Of a stretch of DNA of 64,000 bases, positions 11,409 through 25,857 are shown piece by piece (within the stretch, counting starts at the first letter, position 1; every line of letters starts with the position of its first letter). The notes beneath the pieces were generated by a model that saw nothing but the letters and a program-made list of their open reading frames with translations, was not told the origin of the DNA and searched no databases. The DNA comes from Aphelenchoides besseyi (Eukaryota; Nematoda; Chromadorea; Rhabditida; Aphelenchoididae): NCBI GenBank assembly GCA_024699855.1, contig JAMPIQ010000002.1:7440001-7504000 (forward strand). Direction: 5' to 3'. A program made the position numbers and the translations under genes.

Positions 11409-14400
11409 ATGATAGACTCACTTGGAGACTTCGATCCCGAGGATTTCGCTGTTCAACGGTAAGACTTCAACACGCATAACCCAATTGCTCGTCTTAGAGT
11501 TCAACGAACAAAGAAGAACCATAAGGATGAATATTCTTGGTCTTCGGTTGCTGAAGAATGTGAAAAGTTGATAACAGACGAACAGCGTCGGGAGTATTTC
11601 GAGTTTGTTGAATTTTTAGCTCGTATATTCTCATATTCTTTAGAAGAATCAAATTGAATGCCAACGACTCTTTGGATGTGTACTGTTCGGGACTTATGGT
11701 TCTCGCTCGTGATGTCGCAGATCCCAAATTACGAGAAGAACTTCGAAGTTTCTTCGTTGAACACCTTAGTGATGAACGAAGCAAATTTGTTCGAAAGACT
11801 TGTGCCTACGTACTTAAAACATATTTCTATAACCGAGATCACTGGGTTTTGAACGAATTTTTTGTACTTATCTCAACATTGGAAGAGACGCAGGTTTGTT
11901 CAATCACAAGTTCTTATGCTTGATTTTGTTTAGTTCCATCTAATTGACCCTGTGCTCTCAAAACTCACAACGTTGGCTGTTGAGATAGAACGAAATAAAT
12001 CTGATTGCCCACTGAGTTGGTCGCTTCTAAGATCGGCTTTTATTTTGGCTTATCGGCATGTGAACGGTTGGGTTAGAGTTAATGTTCTGTTGCAAACCAT
12101 CCGGTTGCCTTATTCTCTGATCGAAAACGACTATGAAGTTGGTTAATCAGCTGATTAACTTGATGTTCGTTTAGTTTGTTGTCGACATTTTCTACCGTTC
12201 GCTTAACCCCTATGATATCTATTGGCGTTTGAACGAAATCTGCGACGGAATTTCGAGCTTCTTAAACGAACTTCGTGAATTTTTGGAACGCTTTCAAACA
12301 CGTGAGTTTGTCTTTTGGTTTTCGTATCTGATAGTAATTTAGGAGATTTTTACGTCAGATTGCTTAGTATCCACACGCAGAAATGGGCGCCCACTTCACT
12401 GTTCTTCACGAGCTGCACGTTACCACAGAAGACAGCAAAACTGTTGAACGAAGAAGATTTGCCGTTGATACGGTATGAAAGCAATTACAGTGCTTTTTAA
12501 TTGACTTTTAGTCGAGTGTTTGTGGAGTGCGATTATTGTCAGTATTTGAAGCTTAAGCTAAGCATCTCTTACAACTTCTTCAGTTTTCTGCAAAGAGTTT
12601 GCAGTTTTGTAAGTCATGTCTTTGAGTTCGTCGAGCACTTTGTTTAGAAAAACGAATCCACATGGAAAAAGTTAAAATCACTTTTACCAGAAGAGGTCCG
12701 ACGGCACATTGATAATCCGGAGATTGAAATCGAAGAGTCGATTGGAAAAGCACAGGTTGAGAACAATCAACTAAAAAAATGGACCAACCAACCATTAGAC
12801 AAAATTGACGTGAAATCCGAGTTATCTGAGCTACTTGACGTCGTAACGACAAATCAAATGGAAATGAGTTTGATCGAAAAAACTGTGCAACTTATCCCGC
12901 TAGTTCGTTATAAGTTTTTAGTTGATTTTTAATCGAATTGTAGGCTGATGCTGAAGATCAATTGCAAATTCTGGAGACTGTGATCGTATGCTTTGGGGAT
13001 CTGAAGAAGAGTAGGTTTTCTGCATCGCTATGCGGTTTCTGTTGCAATGCGATCATTGAATCGCGAAAAGTTGACTTTGAAGTTCGAATGGTAAACAGCC
13101 AGAACATTCGAAATGCTACCTTCTACTTCAGAGACATCTACAAAACATTCTGAGTTGTGCAGACAGAAACCAGCAGTTTGGTTTCGCCATTTCACGAGCC
13201 TTTTTCACCGCCTCAGAACTTCCGATTGAGTTTGCATCTGTGGTACTCGATCTTTGCGTTTACGGAAATATTCCGCAGAAAGTCGACGAAGTAATTCAAA
13301 TGCTCTAATTGGCACAGATCGTGTTTAATTTTCGACGTCTCTCAAAAATTGTAAAACACCTGAATCTTTTTTCATGTTTTTGATATTGAGAAGTTGTCAA
13401 TTAGAGAAGTGCTTATAAAAGGTGTGTGTTAATTAGAGCGTTTTAGGTGTTGATGATTGCTCACGCATTGGCTTCTTCTGAGTTCGGATTGGACGAGATT
13501 ACAAATTTCGATAAAATGAATCGTCGAACTCGTGAAATGGGGATCATCACGCTCTTGAAAATATGTTTGGCAGAGAAATCGGCGTTTAGAAGCACCATCG
13601 ACAGGATAATTAAAAAGTGTCGAGAACTCGATAAGTTCGGAAACAGGTGAATGGGAAGCGGTTGTACAGTAGATGTTTTGATTTGCAGATCTTTTGGTTT
13701 GTCAAATGGTCATCGAATGAAAACACGGTTCATCAACCTGCTACTTCTGTTTGTTGGTCAAAAGATTCTGATTGAAAGTTTAACTCAGGAGGTAAGATTT
13801 CTAACCAGTGTCTCTCTTACAATCTCAATAGCTCACAAGTAAGATTGTTGCCGCGTGTGTCGAAAGCCTAATGGATGGCAATCAGCAATTTTCGATTCGT
13901 TTGCCGGCAGAATGGATACTGAGTTTGTTTTGTAGAAGATCCAATGAGTTCTTTGATGAGTGGATTGAACGTGCACCAACGGTAACTTTTCTTCATTCAA
14001 ACGAATTCTCAAATACGATTGTAGATGGCGGCCGAACGTATTGGCTCAGTAGCTTCTTGGATAGCAATTATTACGAGAGCACTAAAAGATGAATCATCCG
14101 ATGAGCGAATTCGCAATAGCATGATCAAAATATTGCCATGGACTTCAGTTCAGAACTTTCCTGTACGAGCTATGGCATTAGCTTCTATTCGTATACTTGT
14201 CAGTTGGCATTCAAAACTAACAAACTCTGATCCTATGCTTGCATTTGCTCCAGCTTTAGCGAACTTCGAAATCGATGTCGCTGGAAACTCGCAAAAGATT
14301 GTGAAAACGTTGGTAGTAAGTTTCTTGATCGAATGACGTTCTTTATTAGAAAGTCTTTAGGCTGAACCTTATTTTACGCAAATTACAACGAGTGATACTG

Positions 14401-15314
14401 ATCTTCACTCCATCTTTTACGTTCTAGCCAAACTTTGTGGAATGCCGGACGATGAGCTGATTTTTGAAGAGCTGCCGTCATCAGACGATCAATTGAAAAA
14501 TCTTGACATTGTCAGATCGATCAATCCAACCATTGATATCAGCGGTTCGTGGATATTTTCCGGTCAGTTCTGAAACACACAGACTTGGAACGAAGGTTTT
14601 TAGGAATCTCAAATAGTAGCTTGACGAGACCAGAAATGCGAACTGCCGAGAATTACAATGATAAAATTGGAATACTTGCTGAATTAGAAGTGCAACAAAA
14701 ACTGAACACAATGGAGTTGGAAATTCAAGCAAACGATAGACGAGAGCGAAGTACTGAGAATCAGTTGATTGTCGTCGCATCTTTAGTCAACAAAGCAGCC
14801 AATTTGGGAGGTGAGTTGACATCACGAAACCATTTTTAATATAAGTTCAGGTTTATGTCGCACTTGTGAGGTCTTCAATACAACGGAATTAGTAGTGGCT
14901 GATGCGGCTGTGATCAAAGAACACGAATTTCGTTCACTTTCAATGTCCGCTGAACTGCACTTACCAGTTATTGAGGTGGTTTCAGAAATGGAAATAGTGA
15001 AATGATGCAAATTCATTTAGGTCAAGCCGGCATCACTTATTGAGTATTTGAAAGAGTGTCGACTGAGAGGATTCACAATTGTTGCGGCCGAACAAACTTC
15101 TCAATCGATTCCACTCGACCAATTCACATTCCCACCAAAGACACTAGTTCTTCTTGGAGAAGAGCGCAAAGGAGTGCCGGTCGAATTACTCAGGTATGTC
15201 GATCAAACAGTTGAAATTACACAATTGGGTCAAACGCGTTCGTTGAATGTTCATGTCTCTGGTTCGTTGTTTGTTTACCAGTGGGCAGTTCAAAATTTGT
15301 TATCAATAAACTAA
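11409..15314 (+). CDS. tarbp1: TARBP1-like tRNA (guanosine-2'-O-)methyltransferase
   Basis: Large gene of many short exons. The opening is MIDSLGDFDPEDFAVQR; several hundred residues of helical-repeat sequence follow (LVLARDVADPKLREELRSFF, HVNGWVRVNVLLQTIRL), as in the scaffold half of TARBP1/Trm3. The catalytic SpoU domain is at the end: LIVVASLVNKAANLGG, GLCRTCEVFNTTELVVADAA, LPVIEV, LIEYLKECRLRGFTIVAAEQ, LVLLGEERKGVPVELLRYVD and TRSLNVHVSGSLFVYQWAVQ. These are motifs 1-3 of the knotted SPOUT fold, including the Asn of motif 1 and the SLN of motif 3. It probably methylates G18 of tRNA. Some internal junctions are approximate. The stop lies 68 bases from the end of GCAT. Confidence 0.88.
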
Positions 15315-15381
15315 TTGATGCTCATAGATTTAGAATAAGCTAAAGTACACACAAAGTTTATTCATCTAATACAACAAATCA

Positions 15382-16939
<1,558 letters not shown>

Positions 16940-17638
16940 CTCAACTGCCGCTTCTGCGTGTCTTTTCGATCGTCGCACTTTCACGATTTCACTTTACACT
17001 CAACACAACGACCAAAAGTCTCTTTTGATAGCAACTGCCGATCTATGAAACGATCGAAGAAAGAAAATGAACGTCAAGAATCAGTTTTGTTGTTGGAATT
17101 CACTTCATAAGTTTATAGTATTCTTTTGGTTTATTTCGTTTGTTCGATTTATGAATTTGACTCTCAATTCATTTGTTTGACGTCAAGAGACCGCAGGGCT
17201 AAATTTCGTCAACTGGACCAATTTTCTTGGTTTCCGCTTCGTCTACTTCGACAATTAAATTGACTCTTTGGTCCCGGAATCGCGCAGACATTCACCGTTG
17301 GCCAAATTGCTCGTCCAATTAGTTCGAAGGTCATACGTGAGTTGCGTGAAGAATGCAAAAAAAGAACAAGCACATGACTCAAGATAATAATTTATTTCGC
17401 ATATCCTCCAAGCAGAAGGAGATCATCAAACGACGCAAAGACGAACTGAGAAGTGATACAAATTGTGGGAAACAAACGAGGAAATAGACTTATGAAGGAG
17501 GTCATCTGATAGCCACCAGACAGAGGAACATATACAGAGTGAGCTTTTGAACAGAGAAACTAAGTGAGATCTCAACATTAAAAATGATTATGATCGAGAA
17601 CCGAAGATCTATGCAGACGAGTGAATTGGAGTGGCAAA
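16940..17638. other. Gap between GPCR and GCAT
   Basis: About 700 bases with the GPCR 3' UTR and GCAT 5' flank. No exon, repeat or RNA recognised. Confidence 0.45.
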
Positions 17639-19033
17639 TTAATCGGATGCCGGATTGAATGTATCCGATTGAAGAATTGCTGACTGCAGTGCTGTACCTC
17701 CGATGTTCGGACTATTTCCGCCAGTACGAAGTCGGCTGTTTGGACGCCACAGATGTTTTCGAATGTCCCGGTTCAAAAACACGTAGAAGAAGGCATTCCC
17801 TGAAAACCAATTGACGTAATTCGTGAGTTTATTATTTATCGAAATCAAGATTTTCAGTCAGATTATTTCTTTGCAAAAATGAACTGAGAACCGTGAACTA
17901 TTGATTTTAAAAGACCATGAATGCGAAGAATTAGTTGCATATTGACAAGTTTTATCAGCGAATCGACTAACCTGCTGAGTTGACGTACGGCAGTAGATTC
18001 GCGAAGAGTTTAGCATTATTAAACCATTCAGGATATGGAGTGAACGGAATATCAAATGCTTCCGTAAACGATGGAAGCAGTGTGAACACCCAGAACGGAC
18101 CCCAGCAGACGAAGTGGAAAACAGCAACCCGAACGATTGATCGAATCATATTTCCCATATATCTAAAGAGAATTAGTTATTACAACCAATAAATTCATGC
18201 TCCACTTGCCTTGGACACGCTTGTCCACGAATACTCGCATGAGGACTTCGATTGACAGCCGTACGTTCACGAAACTTTCTGCGTACATGTCGAACGAGTT
18301 GAATGTAACAACAAGCCATTATAATTAGCGGTAACGCAAAACCAAAAATGAATGTGTAATTGATATAGACGGTAAAGATTGGCTCGGGCATGTAATGCAA
18401 ACAGATGCTCTGCTTGTATATTTGACCATCTTTTTCTAATGTCAGCTCGAACAGTGTAGTATACATTATTTGTGGTACGATTGGTATTAGCACGCAGAAT
18501 ATAACTCCGAGAGCCAGTGGAATGATTGACAAATGATATGGTGTTGAAATGTATCTGAATCTGGTACAGACAACCAAGTACCTCTCTATGCTCATTGATG
18601 TCAAAATAACGACGGAAAAATATTTTCCACTCAAATCAACAGCCATATAGAATCGACAAATCTGAAACCTGCGTTTACTTCAACACTTAAATTCTTTGAC
18701 TTACGAAAGAACCAAAAATCCATTGAGCCTGTAGAAGTTGAGAAAGGGTAAAAGGCATGGTGAGAAGCACGAAGAAATCAGTCGCTGCTAACATGAAAAT
18801 AAATACTCGTGATCGTTCTCGTGCTGTTGCTTGACGATGATTAGCAGGAAAACAAAGTCTGCAATCAACTTGTTGGTAATCGTGTTGTCGATTAACTGCT
18901 TACTTCCTTCTGATCAGTTGAATCATAACCAACGAGCACCCACTTATGCCGATCAAAAAAGCAATAGAGTAGAAAGTTACAACAATGTAAATTAACAACA
19001 TTCTGAAGATACAATCAAACACCGTAGTTGGTC
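17639..19033 (-). CDS. Class A (rhodopsin-like) peptide-type GPCR, N-terminal exon missing
   Basis: Seven-helix receptor. The first exon found begins at 19033, with TM1 (VVTFYSIAFLIGISGCSLVM) and RERSRVFIFMLAATDFFVLL for TM2. The WIFGSFICRFYMAVDLSGKY segment carries the TM3 Cys and leads into an ERY in place of DRY (SMSIERYLVVCTRFRY). TM4-TM5 follow (LALGVIFCVLIPIVPQIMY; YTFIFGFALPLIIMACCYIQ), then a basic loop 3. TM6 is VAVFHFVCWGPFWVFTLLPS (CWxP-like). TM7 gives LPYVNSAG|NAFFYVFLNRDIRKHL, where NPxxY is NAFFY. The tail ends NPASD. The pattern fits the somatostatin/opioid/neuropeptide-receptor group, but I cannot assign a ligand. The exon with the start Met is probably upstream across a long intron. 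Confidence 0.8.
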
Positions 19034-22000
19034 CTGAAAATACTCGACTTTATGCCAAACTGCGACGATTAGAAAACGACGCGCGTTCACGTTCGGCCGA
19101 CAAAGAGGTTGTCAAAAGCTAAAACTGTTATGCAAGAAATCCGTTTACAGAACGAACAAAGGATAAAGAAAAGAACACTTTTTCCGGAGCTCATAACTCC
19201 GCCTACTTTTTCTGTTTAGCACTCCTTAAACATTTTAAGCCGTTACGGATATTCAATGGATTAATCAAAAAGATTCACGACAATTGACGGTCAAAAGAAA
19301 TCTCTTTGTTTCAGCCACAGATTACGAAGACACGCAACAGTTTTCGCATTGATGACCGTCGAGGAACGGCAGAACATGTGAGGAAGGACGAAAATAACTG
19401 GGCGGTCATAACACAGAGCACGAAACTTCCGCTTCACCTGTCGGGCATTGCGGATTCTGTCTGGCTTCGCGGATCACTGCTCGTCTTACCGTAGTGTACG
19501 GTTAATTTATATCTATCGCTCATTCTTACAAGATGAGCAATATTCGTGGAAACGTCAAGTTATCAAAACAACGTAGTTCAACTAATTAGTCGACAACTTC
19601 CGATGATTAGTCGGAAGTTTTTAAGCAGAATCTTACAAAACGCTTCATAAGTCATTTACAGATTAACAAAATGAGAATCCCACATGCCAGATGATATCAA
19701 CCAAATGTCGTGCGTTCTCATCGTTCTCACGGCCTTCAGTCAACAACACCGCGTAATTTCATGACCTCAAATTCGAAATCTTGAGGTTCAGTTGCTGATT
19801 ATGTCCAGACTTGACAATGAAGGCGGAACACTCCGAAGCGGAACATACAAGCACACAACATCTTTGGGTTAATGAGACAGCCGCATTGTCTGCGAACGTG
19901 ATTCGAACCGCAGAAATTTGGGAACCATGTTATGCACTTCCAAATAAACACTTCAACAAACCTCATTGCGAACCAATTAAGGTCGCAATCAACGACCGAA
20001 CAAAGGTCGTTAAATTTGCCACTTCCAGAAAACAGTGAGCCGTTTTTTACACTCACCTACTTCAGACAAATCAATGGGTGTTCCAAAAAACCGGAAAAGC
20101 AAGCGAACAGTCGGCAGTAATGTGAATTGAACAGAAAGTTTGGCGGGAATCAGAGAGGAAGTGTTCAAGATCAAAGTCTTTGACAGTGCTCTAAGGTCAT
20201 CAAGTTCATTTCATAGTTCTCTTCCCGAACACTTCCGTAAAAGTTCAAACCGTAGCTGAACGATTAATCAAACTTCGGTTTCAATTATCGTTCTAAGGAA
20301 CATAACATTTTTTGGCATGTGAAAATCGGAAGACAAATTTGGTGCTATAACACGCATTCGTTTCCGTCAAGTTCAAATGATGTTGACTATACACGAACAT
20401 TTCCGGCAATTTACCGTAACCCACTTCAACAAAGAATTGACGTTACGAATAAACAGCTTCTTCCATTGATCCAATTGCGAATGTTCGGCGAATGCTTCAG
20501 TGAAAAAGCCAAGGTTTCACAGCGATAATCTGATTATGAAATGAGATTGCAATCCGCTGACTCTCCGACAAACGTAGTGAAAACAAGCTTCGTAAGCCAA
20601 TCATACGATCTTGACGTAACTGAAAAATCTTCAATGAAGATGGAAAAAAAAACAAAACTGTGGGAACGAACTGCTTATGTGAACTACACGGTAATCTCCA
20701 ACAACTGTGAGACACTATGGCGCCTCTTCGAATTCCATTTTTGTTCCGCCTTCCGTGCAGACAAACTCTCAATTACTGTACCTAGTTTCTGGATCTTCGA
20801 TTTCAAGAATCAAAATCAGTTCCGCAATGATAAGCGAAGGTGGTGGCGAGACATTTCGTTTTCATCGCTATTGTTGGAGTTGTTAACATCCGGTGGGTCG
20901 CACGAGGCGGCCTTTCGAAACACGAATTCCCATTCATTAAACATTAGAACAATGGAATTAAAAGACAACGAGCCGAAAGATTATCACGATGTTTTGATTT
21001 GGAAATGAGCCGAAAACAAAAACAGTTCCCGCACATTTTAATCGGATTCCAGTCAATTAAAGAACCGAAATGACAAGTGGAGAACCTTTGAAGGCACCGT
21101 ACTGACTGTTGAAAATCTTTTGTTGTCTCGGAGCGTTCAGTTTTCTTCGTACAACTGAATCCACTCAACCGTTCACAAACTCTGAAGACAAAAACTTCAA
21201 ATCCAATTAAACACGAACGATCACATCGAAGTACAAAAAGACATTCAGTTTTTCAGAATCGGCAAAACTTCCGCAGAAATTGTCGTTAACTCTTGTACGG
21301 TAGTGAATCGACTAGGCGTTGTGTTTCAAGCGGAACGTCATAGAAAACTAATTGGAACCACGAAACAAACCATCACAGACTTTTCTTCAAATCAGACAAG
21401 AGAAGGAATTTTAAATTCGAAGCGGAAGAATGGAGGCCGGAAACACGAAAATCTGCACTTTTATGTTGGTCGTTAAGATGGTCAAACGCGTGAGATAATT
21501 GATTCTACGGCTCAGTGCTTGAACGTCCAGCGTTTGCATACGAAGCTTCTGGAGTTCACACAAGTTCACCGTTCAAACTTTTTAATTGGCATCATAGGCC
21601 CCATGAAAGAAGGTTTGTATTCGCTCAATTGCGGGTTTTCTCGTGGGTTCAAAAAGTCCAACAAAGAAAAGTGACGTTAAGACTTGGTTTGTGTTATTAC
21701 GTGCTCCAAATGGGTTGTTTCGAAAATCAGTTCATCAACGGCTAACTAAACGAAAATTTCTTTTTCGTTGTCAATTAGCTTTCAATGGCATTGTCATTGC
21801 ATTGAGATAGACAATCCATTAAACTTGGCTCGCGGTCAAATGGCCACAAAATAGCCGTCAGAACGGATTAACACCCGATGTTAAGCGTCAATTGTTCTCG
21901 GCAGAAATTCGAGGAACCTCAAAAACACTCGTCGGGAACTCTACGACGTGAGCAGAAAGAAATTCACCTGCCCATAAAAACAACGGTCACAGACGAATTC

Positions 22001-22786
22001 GGTAATTAGGAAGTAGAATTCGAATTTCTCTTTCAGAAATCAATTCAAATTCCACAAACTAATCACCCAATTCTACTGAGATCTATTCGAGGGAATCAAC
22101 ACGAGTTATTGGAAAAATTAGAAAAATTCGGACACTTGTGGTCTTCGTTTCATTTCCGATCGTTTCTCGAAAACACGTGCGACCTTGCAATGGTCTACCT
22201 CATGCTCGTTTATCATTTTCACGACATAGATCATAAGCACAAAGCGTTGAGGTTTGTAGTTGTTCAAATGACAGTCCGAGACTTTAGGCCGCAAAATGCA
22301 AATTCAATTATCATCTACGGTCTATTCAAACCATTGGTCGCATAACCGCGTCGTCGCTTTTCTTTTGTCCATAGACTTTTGATGTTCCAAATGTGCGCAT
22401 TTCTTACGACTTCATTGTCCAGAAATTATGAGTTGCAAGAATCCAGTTCGATAGTTGAATCCAATTTTCGTTTTGTTGCGTCAAACTTCGAACACCGCAT
22501 CCACTTTTTTGTCCTTGAAGAGTGTTACTTCTCGTAATAGAACTCAATAGAAAATTCGAACTCACGCGACAGAAGCGAACATCAGACGGAACTTAATCCG
22601 TACACCACAGCTGTCCATAATACAAAACGACGAATGCAGGTTTACAATTCCACCTACGTTTTGAAATCCGAGAATCTTTGAGACAAAATGCAATAATTGG
22701 TTTAAAAACATTTGAAAATAATCGTTTATACAAATTTCGATTCCCTAATGCATCCACACGAAGAATAAATTCATGAGTCAGTTGAC
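19034..22786. other. 3.75 kb without a recognisable gene, upstream of the GPCR
   Basis: No exon with family similarity on either strand; the open frames up to 155 residues have no motif. By eye the plus strand is purine-rich, so the minus strand is pyrimidine-rich, as expected if this is a long 5' intron and regulatory region of the minus-strand GPCR. No tandem repeat or tRNA seen. Confidence 0.4.
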
Positions 22787-23446
22787 CTATTGCTGTTTAT
22801 GGTTATCTGGCTGCCACGCTTGAACTTTGGGACGGGTCGTGGAGTACGGGATGTATTTCTCGTCTCTTAAAATTCGTCAACAAATGAACTTCATTACGTG
22901 AACTGACTGATAGATGGACGTATTTTCACGATGCTCCATAAGCCACTTGTGATTGACCTGTTTGGCTTCGGTCGGCGGTACATCTGTTATGTAAAAAAAA
23001 GTAAAAGTTAATTCCCATGAAAACGGGCAACTTATATGATGGAGCCATCCATGCCATTCGGGTGGCACTTGAGAAGCATCGTAATCCAACCAAACCTTCT
23101 CCGGATACACAACCCAACGATTTCGCGGCATGAAATAAGCGTCGTTCTGCAATTTGTTCACATAGTCGTTGAAACACGTGTTGAACTAGCCTTATAGTAC
23201 TTATTGCCGAATTTGTCCTCGCCAACCAATTCGCCAACCCGGTTTTGATCCATTCTGTAAAATATCCTTAAGAATGTGAACTATACTCGAGGCCTACAGA
23301 TAACGTTGTTTCAAAGCCGCACGAACTCCTCCAATTTGTTTGATTGTTTGAGCCAACTGAAAGCAATCAGTTATTGAAGTAAACACCAATAGTTGACTTA
23401 CTTTGATGACCTTGTCGATGCCGAGAATTTCTTTCAAATTCGCCAT
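22787..23446 (-). CDS. ndufa12: NDUFA12 (B17.2), mitochondrial complex I accessory subunit
   Basis: Accessory subunit of NADH:ubiquinone oxidoreductase. Exons read [111 protein letters not shown] and [19 protein letters not shown]. The family anchors GEDKxGNKYYE, RxRWVVY, VPPEWHxWLH and [12 protein letters not shown] are all present. The ATG at 23446 lies seven bases after a TTTTCAG acceptor (23453-23454). The p47-like gene ends 154 bases upstream on the same strand, so the two look like an operon pair. Confidence 0.94.
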
Positions 23447-23452
23447 AGTCAA

Positions 23453-23454
23453 CT
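23453..23454 (-). promoter_or_regulatory. Putative trans-splice acceptor of NDUFA12
   Basis: TTTTTCAG ends here, seven bases before the ATG and about 97 bases after the AATAAA of the upstream p47-like gene. That spacing is close to that of nematode operon intercistronic regions. Confidence 0.5.
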
Positions 23455-23550
23455 GAAAAATAAGTGTGTAAAAAGAAAGTAAAAGCAAATAGAAAAAATA
23501 GTCGGCTTTTATGACCGTTTGAATAAAGGATTGCATTTTTAAATCCATGT

Positions 23551-23556
23551 TTTATT
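23551..23556 (-). terminator. AATAAA poly(A) signal of the p47-like gene
   Basis: AATAAA on the minus strand, about 45 nt after the p47-like stop at 23600. It supports that stop as the real end of the gene rather than an intron. Confidence 0.55.
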
Positions 23557-23599
23557 TTACGCATATAACAAGAAAAAATAACTTCAAGAGTTTCACACA

Positions 23600-24228
23600 T
23601 CAATTTCCACCAAGACGTTGTCCTTGACCACTGAACGGCATCATCGCTGGTTTCTCGTATGGACCCGGACGTCGAACCAAATCAACATCACATTGCTTTC
23701 CCGGATACATGCGTTGCAACTCGTCTGGAATGCGACCCATTTGGATTTGTCGAAGGAACTCCTTGTTGGCTGGGTCGTCGAATGGGCGTAATGGTCCACG
23801 ATCAATCGAGAAGCCGTTTTCCCAGAAAGTAATCTGAACACTGATGGTTTGAGAAGAAGCTGTCGGTGGATGTCCCGTTGCTTGACGACTACCACCGCTC
23901 AATGAAGCACCAGTTCCGCCCCACGCAGTTCCAACCGAAGCTCCACCGCTCATACGATCGTGGATTTGGGCCGATTCTTCGGAGCTGAGAACTTCCGCTC
24001 CAGCACGACGTGCTCCACTGAAGACCGCACCAGCGACATCACGATCGCTGGGACCCAAAACCTGCTGGCCGCTGTGATCCGATCCACCGACGAAAAAGCC
24101 CTGACGATCGTCATCGGAATGTTCTTCTTCGTGCTCCGGTTTGTTCAACGAATCCAAAGTTTTGAAGCTAAAAACAACAAGAAAGTATATCACAGAATCT
24201 CCGAAAATATTTCCACTTACTTTGGCAT
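23600..24228 (-). CDS. p47 / NSFL1 cofactor-like protein with SEP domain only
   Basis: p97/VCP adaptor family. The ATG at 24228 gives MP, a short intron, then NFKTLDSLNKPEHEEEHSDD and QGFFVGGSDHSGQQVLGPSD, the conserved middle of p47. VFSGARRAGAEVLSSEES follows. The SEP domain reads ISVQITFWENGFSIDRGPLR, PFDDPANKEFLRQIQMGRIP and DELQRMYPGKQCDVDLVRR. The p97-binding SHP box is MPFSGQGQRLGGN, immediately followed by TGA. Canonical p47 has a UBA before this segment and a UBX of about 80 residues after it; neither is here. The poly(A) signal and NDUFA12 follow within 155 bases, leaving no room for a UBX exon. Function as a p97 adaptor is inferred. Confidence 0.85.
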
Positions 24229-24607
24229 CTTGAATTTTCAGTTAAAGACAGCTGATAACCAAAATAATTCTGATGACAATTAGCGAAATTCCACTTCCAA
24301 ACAGCAACAAAAAGGTGTAAATCGAAATGCCAAGTATTTAATTTGCTTCGCGGTTTTCCGCTTAAAACCACCAACTGATCGTCCATTCATTTAACAACCT
24401 CCGTGTAGTAAGAGAGGTTATTACACGTCCAATAACAAGCAAATTGCAACCGTTCATTATCTTGGTAATCATTAAAGCAAACATTCCAAAATAATCGTGA
24501 AATGTTCAAATAACATCCACAGACTTGTTGAGTACGGTTGAATGGTTTTCTTTTAATCCACCACTTTAGATGCTTTGAAAACAACTTTCAGTGTTTTGGA
24601 GCTGGAA
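24229..24607. other. Divergent promoter region p47-like / coiled-coil gene
   Basis: About 380 bases between two outward-facing genes. No exon supported. A TTTCAG acceptor lies 16 bases before the coiled-coil gene's ATG. Confidence 0.4.
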
Positions 24608-25635
24608 ATGTCTGCACGTTTACCTGCGTTGATTAGCAATGTAAACAGTGAGCGAAATTCTACTCGTCCGAAGGCTCCACTGACAGTTTCTAATCCTTCA
24701 TTCCTGCCCAAGATTGGTAACTTAAATGTAACTTCACCGTGGAATTTCTTACAGAAAGTCCAAAGAAGGATCCCGGATCTGTTTGGCAACGTGTACACTC
24801 GAAAGTTGATGTGATCGTTTTACCGAAAGTGTTCATTGATGCTCGTCAGTTGGCGGAAGAAGAAGCCGAACATCGTCGGGCTTTGGATTCACTGCCTCAA
24901 CTAAGCGCCGATTTTGTTCAGAAAGTTGACTTCTTTGCGAAATATTTGGATGAAAATCAAGTTGCTTCTGAAGGGATGTCTGATTTCAACAAATTTATGC
25001 GGTCGGTGGTTTCTTTCGTCATAGTCTGTGATTTTTGTTTAGTTTTTGTCAACTGCATGGAAGTTTCGAGAAGAAACAACGTTTGTATTACGCGTTGATT
25101 GCACGAAGAGCCGTGAAGTTGAGGTGCAATTCGTTGAATACGCAAAGATTAGCCATGTGTTTAGACAAATTCAAGCTGTTCAAGACGAAATGCGAGGATA
25201 CAAAGCGGCTGCAACGGTGTTGGATGAATTGGCAGCTAAAAACGAGACAAAGAAGGTGAGTGATCGAGAGTATGACTTGCAATCGTTTTAGCTTTCTGAA
25301 AGTAAGTTGATCTCCGAGTTTCATCAAATGATTAATGAATACGGTAATTTGTCATTTCAGTTAACAAAATCACAACTCTTGTTTAGCCAACAAGTCGTTT
25401 GTTTTGGCTTCGTTGAAATCGCGAGAAGAACATGTGGGTACAAAATTCAGACTTCTCAAAGCCAAGTTGTTATCTTCGGATTGAACCAATTATCCGACCG
25501 TTTTGTAGAGCTGATCGGATGACGGAAAAAGACGAACGAAAATATTTGGAAGAGAAAACACAAATTCTACGATCCCACATTGCTGTTTTAGATGCGACAA
25601 TTTATCAGTCGGTTTATGGATTGCCCGTTGAATAA
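24608..25635 (+). CDS. Unrecognised coiled-coil protein, about 280 residues
   Basis: Exons join cleanly from MSARLPALISNVNSERNS through introns starting near 24717, 25006, 25256, 25346 and 25470, to the stop at 25635. After a short Ser/Pro-rich start, the protein is almost entirely charged helix: VFIDARQLAEEEAEHRRALD, SDFNKFMRSFLSTAWKFREE, YAKISHVFRQIQAVQDEMRG, LISEFHQMINEYANKSFVLA, RMTEKDERKYLEEKTQILRS, ending IYQSVYGLPVE. No signal peptide, membrane segment or catalytic motif. The helical pattern resembles BAR-like or tether proteins, but that is only an impression; I do not recognise the family. The short in-frame introns and sustained reading frame show it is a real gene. Confidence 0.7.
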
Positions 25636-25857
25636 ATTGTATGGTTTTATTGTTTAGAATTCGTAAACAAAATTGCTATACATTCCTGAGCGAGATCGGG
25701 TTCTTTAAACGAAAAGAATAAGCGGAAATTTCAATCACTGAGCTAAAAATGTAAAGCAGTTTGAATGGAGGTTTGAATTGGAGAAACAAAACAAAATTCT
25801 GATGATCACCGTATAACAATAAAACTTTAAAATACAAGATATCCATCAAGATTGTTG

